Shown here in pieces: positions 62,504-64,000 of a stretch of DNA of 64,000 nucleotides. Both the position numbers and the translations under genes were made by a program. The stretch spans positions 10,164,078 to 10,228,077 of the forward strand of contig OU452231.1 in NCBI GenBank assembly GCA_911728455.2. The letters are read 5' to 3'. The notes beneath the pieces are model-generated. The model was not told where the DNA came from and did not search any database. It saw only the letters and a program-made list of their open reading frames with translations. Each line of letters opens with the position of its first letter. The first letter of the stretch is position 1. The DNA comes from Marthasterias glacialis (taxonomy: Eukaryota > Echinodermata > Asteroidea > Forcipulatida > Asteriidae).

Positions 62504-62683
62504 TCAATGCACAGTTCCGATTGCAAACCACTCCGTTGCTTCGTCAACGCCATCGACCGAACCGGCCTTCAGTAGGTCGGAAAGTTGAATAAAAGAACAT
62601 AAATTGTCCGCATCTTCTATGTCCGCAATCTTCCATTTAACCACAAACCTGCTTTCATGAAAAACCGCCAGGGAAAACATCAT
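62504..62683 (-). CDS. Candidate short coding relic or unassigned ORF
   Basis: A minus-strand ORF starting at a double ATG (62678-62683) encodes about 60 residues, ending with a TGA. It includes the stretch VVKWKIADIEDADNL and a hydrophilic, mixed-composition end with DGVDEATEW. Unlike almost all other ORFs in the window it has no homopolymer or microsatellite content, and it lies in a locally GC- and CpG-richer block. I do not recognise the family. No splice structure or promoter can be assigned. It could be a fragment of a mobile element, an exon of an antisense gene, or chance. A stop codon lies in frame shortly upstream of the ORF, so it is not the 3' end of a longer open frame. Confidence 0.25.
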   Translation of the reverse strand: MMFSLAVFHESRFVVKWKIADIEDADNLCSFIQLSDLLKAGSVDGVDEATEWFAIGTVH

Positions 62684-62901
62684 ATCGGAACGGGAAAATT
62701 TCACACAAAAGACACTTCATAAAAATCTGCATGTGAATGCACGCCAGAACAAATGGAAGCAAACGATCGATCAATACCAACCTTGACCATGGCGACAATT
62801 TACGCTCCATGCACAAAGGCTGTGCGCATAACGCAATCCCTGGAAAAGAGGTTGCAAATACCGTAGCAACGTACCGGCAATACTTTTGAATGAATAACTC
62901 T

Positions 62902-63067
62902 CAGGCCTGCAAAGGAGGCAATTGCCTTCGTTGCCCCATGTCATTTCCTTGGTGCCCAAGAAATGCTCGAGTACGAATTTACAGTTTCTTCACAGAGGTG
63001 CCCTCTATCAAGAAGAAAATGCCTTGGTCCCCTTTGCCCTTTCAAGATCGAAGCAATCAGGCCTGAG
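62902..63067 (+). repeat. Dispersed repeat (family C), copy 2
   Basis: It has the same order of conserved words as the copy at 11.0 kb: gaggcaattgcc, ccttggtgccc, tcaagaagaaaatgccttgg and caggcctga. It carries an extra 15-20 bp (around ggtgccctcta) before the 20-mer. Confidence 0.7.
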
Positions 63068-64000
63068 CTCTGTTCGCTGATACGGCTGGTACCTTGCACT
63101 CTGGGTTACATTTGCAAAGTTGCAAAACCCCGACCACGCAACCGAAACAGAACCTTCTTCGCTGGGGAGTTTGCGTCGGGTTTTCCTCAGCGAGCGTCCT
63201 GATGGGAACTCATCAATTTGTGTTTCACAATTTCCAATCATGTACTTTGTCTTTAGTGGCTGAAGTAATTTCAGCAGAAGTCACTTAGTTCTTGGGATCA
63301 CTGGGTCAAGGGCAACATCCTTTAACAGGAACCCCTTTCCCCATTCAAAAGAGGGGTGAGGGAGACAAATAAAAGCGATTCACCGTCCATCAATCAATTT
63401 CTGCAGCTCTGATATATTTTGTTTCCATGATGGAAAAGTGCATTCATGACTCACAAATAGTCCCTTCACTTCCAGCCCAATTTTGAAAACCATCCATCAA
63501 TCAGAGCCCCTTTAGATTTTTCAAGGACAACCAGTTTCAGTGTTTTGTGAGTGTTAGAAGAGAGATGAGATCTGGTGGTGGTTAGTTGGGAGGGGTCTGG
63601 CCACATTGCTGCTGGCTGCTGTAGCTATTCATCCAGGGTTCCAAGTGACCAGTTCAACCACAGTGATGATTATCTGGGAACTGTTTTAATGGTCTGTGAT
63701 TTGTCAGGATGTTGCTCCCTGATTTCAGGATTTTTCAATCTTTGTTTCATGCCTTTGTAGGATTTGCTTGAAAGAGGCATATTTACTACATGAATCACAG
63801 GGAAAAAGCAAAAAAAACAACAACTAGTTTTTTATTTGAGGTAATGCAGACTCTTAAACGTGTATAATCAGGGTGCTTTATATCTCCCGACCAAGTGGTT
63901 AGCACTACTGATTCTTCCAGGATGTTTCATTCTGGTGCATTCACTGGCTGTGCTTTATCTATGGAACAGTTACATGCAAACTATGATCAATGGTTTAGTC

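Larger units (their letters stand above)
56419..64000. other. Probable downstream intron of the KDM3-like gene
   Basis: It begins with the GTAAGT donor and shows no further KDM3-like exon. It contains a degraded palindromic element (about 56490-56600), a CA microsatellite (56986-57005), GA repeats (59128-59152, 60850-60873), a GTT-rich tract (59850-59873), a MITE (60327-60434), an AT-rich low-complexity block ending in a G run (61914-62038) and an unassigned GC-richer block at 62.5-63.25 kb. Confidence 0.6.

Noticed and set aside
62771-63241. Two further minus-strand ORFs (62771-62959, 63008-63241) as parts of one gene with the 62.5-kb ORF
   Set aside because: They overlap the family C repeat, are in different frames, and no splice sites or homology join them.
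1-64000. CRISPR array, operon or prokaryotic defence system
   Set aside because: There are no regularly spaced direct repeats, no dense long ORFs and no ribosome-binding sites, and the coding blocks are spliced.

Overview
This window looks like a stretch of an AT-rich animal genome, most likely a marine invertebrate deuterostome. It has no bacterial-style gene packing. It has GT-AG splice sites around short conserved coding blocks, many microsatellites and homopolymers, tRNA-derived SINE-like segments and several families of small inverted-repeat (MITE-type) elements. The repeat styles suggest an echinoderm, possibly a sea star. That placement is an inference from general familiarity and no species was identified.

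Only one gene can be supported. Two consecutive internal exons on the + strand, 49773-49931 and 56302-56418, encode 53 and 39 residues of the conserved N-terminal region of the KDM3 (JMJD1A/B/C) family of JmjC histone H3K9 demethylases. Both have good splice sites, both are in phase 0, and together they align continuously to the vertebrate KDM3 proteins. They are separated by a 6,370-bp intron. The exon carrying the start codon was not recognised upstream, and the exons for the zinc finger and JmjC catalytic domain were not recognised downstream. The window therefore appears to be mostly long 5' intron (and possibly 5' flank) of one KDM3-like gene.

Layout: 1-49772 is non-coding as far as can be seen. 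It holds microsatellites, three diverged MITE families, a MITE-like element with an 8-bp target duplication (18723-18974), tRNA-like SINE segments (30.3, 37.2 and 39.9 kb), a foldback element of about 770 bp that carries one of those tRNA-like segments in one arm (39692-40459), and a nested pair of elements (46567-46937). 49773-56418 holds the two KDM3 exons and their intron. 56419-64000 is probably the next intron, with further repeats and an unassigned, GC-richer block at 62.5-63.25 kb that contains a short minus-strand ORF.

Nearly all other ORFs in the window are short, low in complexity or unlike any family I know, and I left them out. The most interesting material is the repeat biology: nested and foldback elements, a strong excess of the palindrome TAGGCCTA, and many long G/C homopolymers in otherwise AT-rich DNA. 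I found no convincing new multi-gene system.
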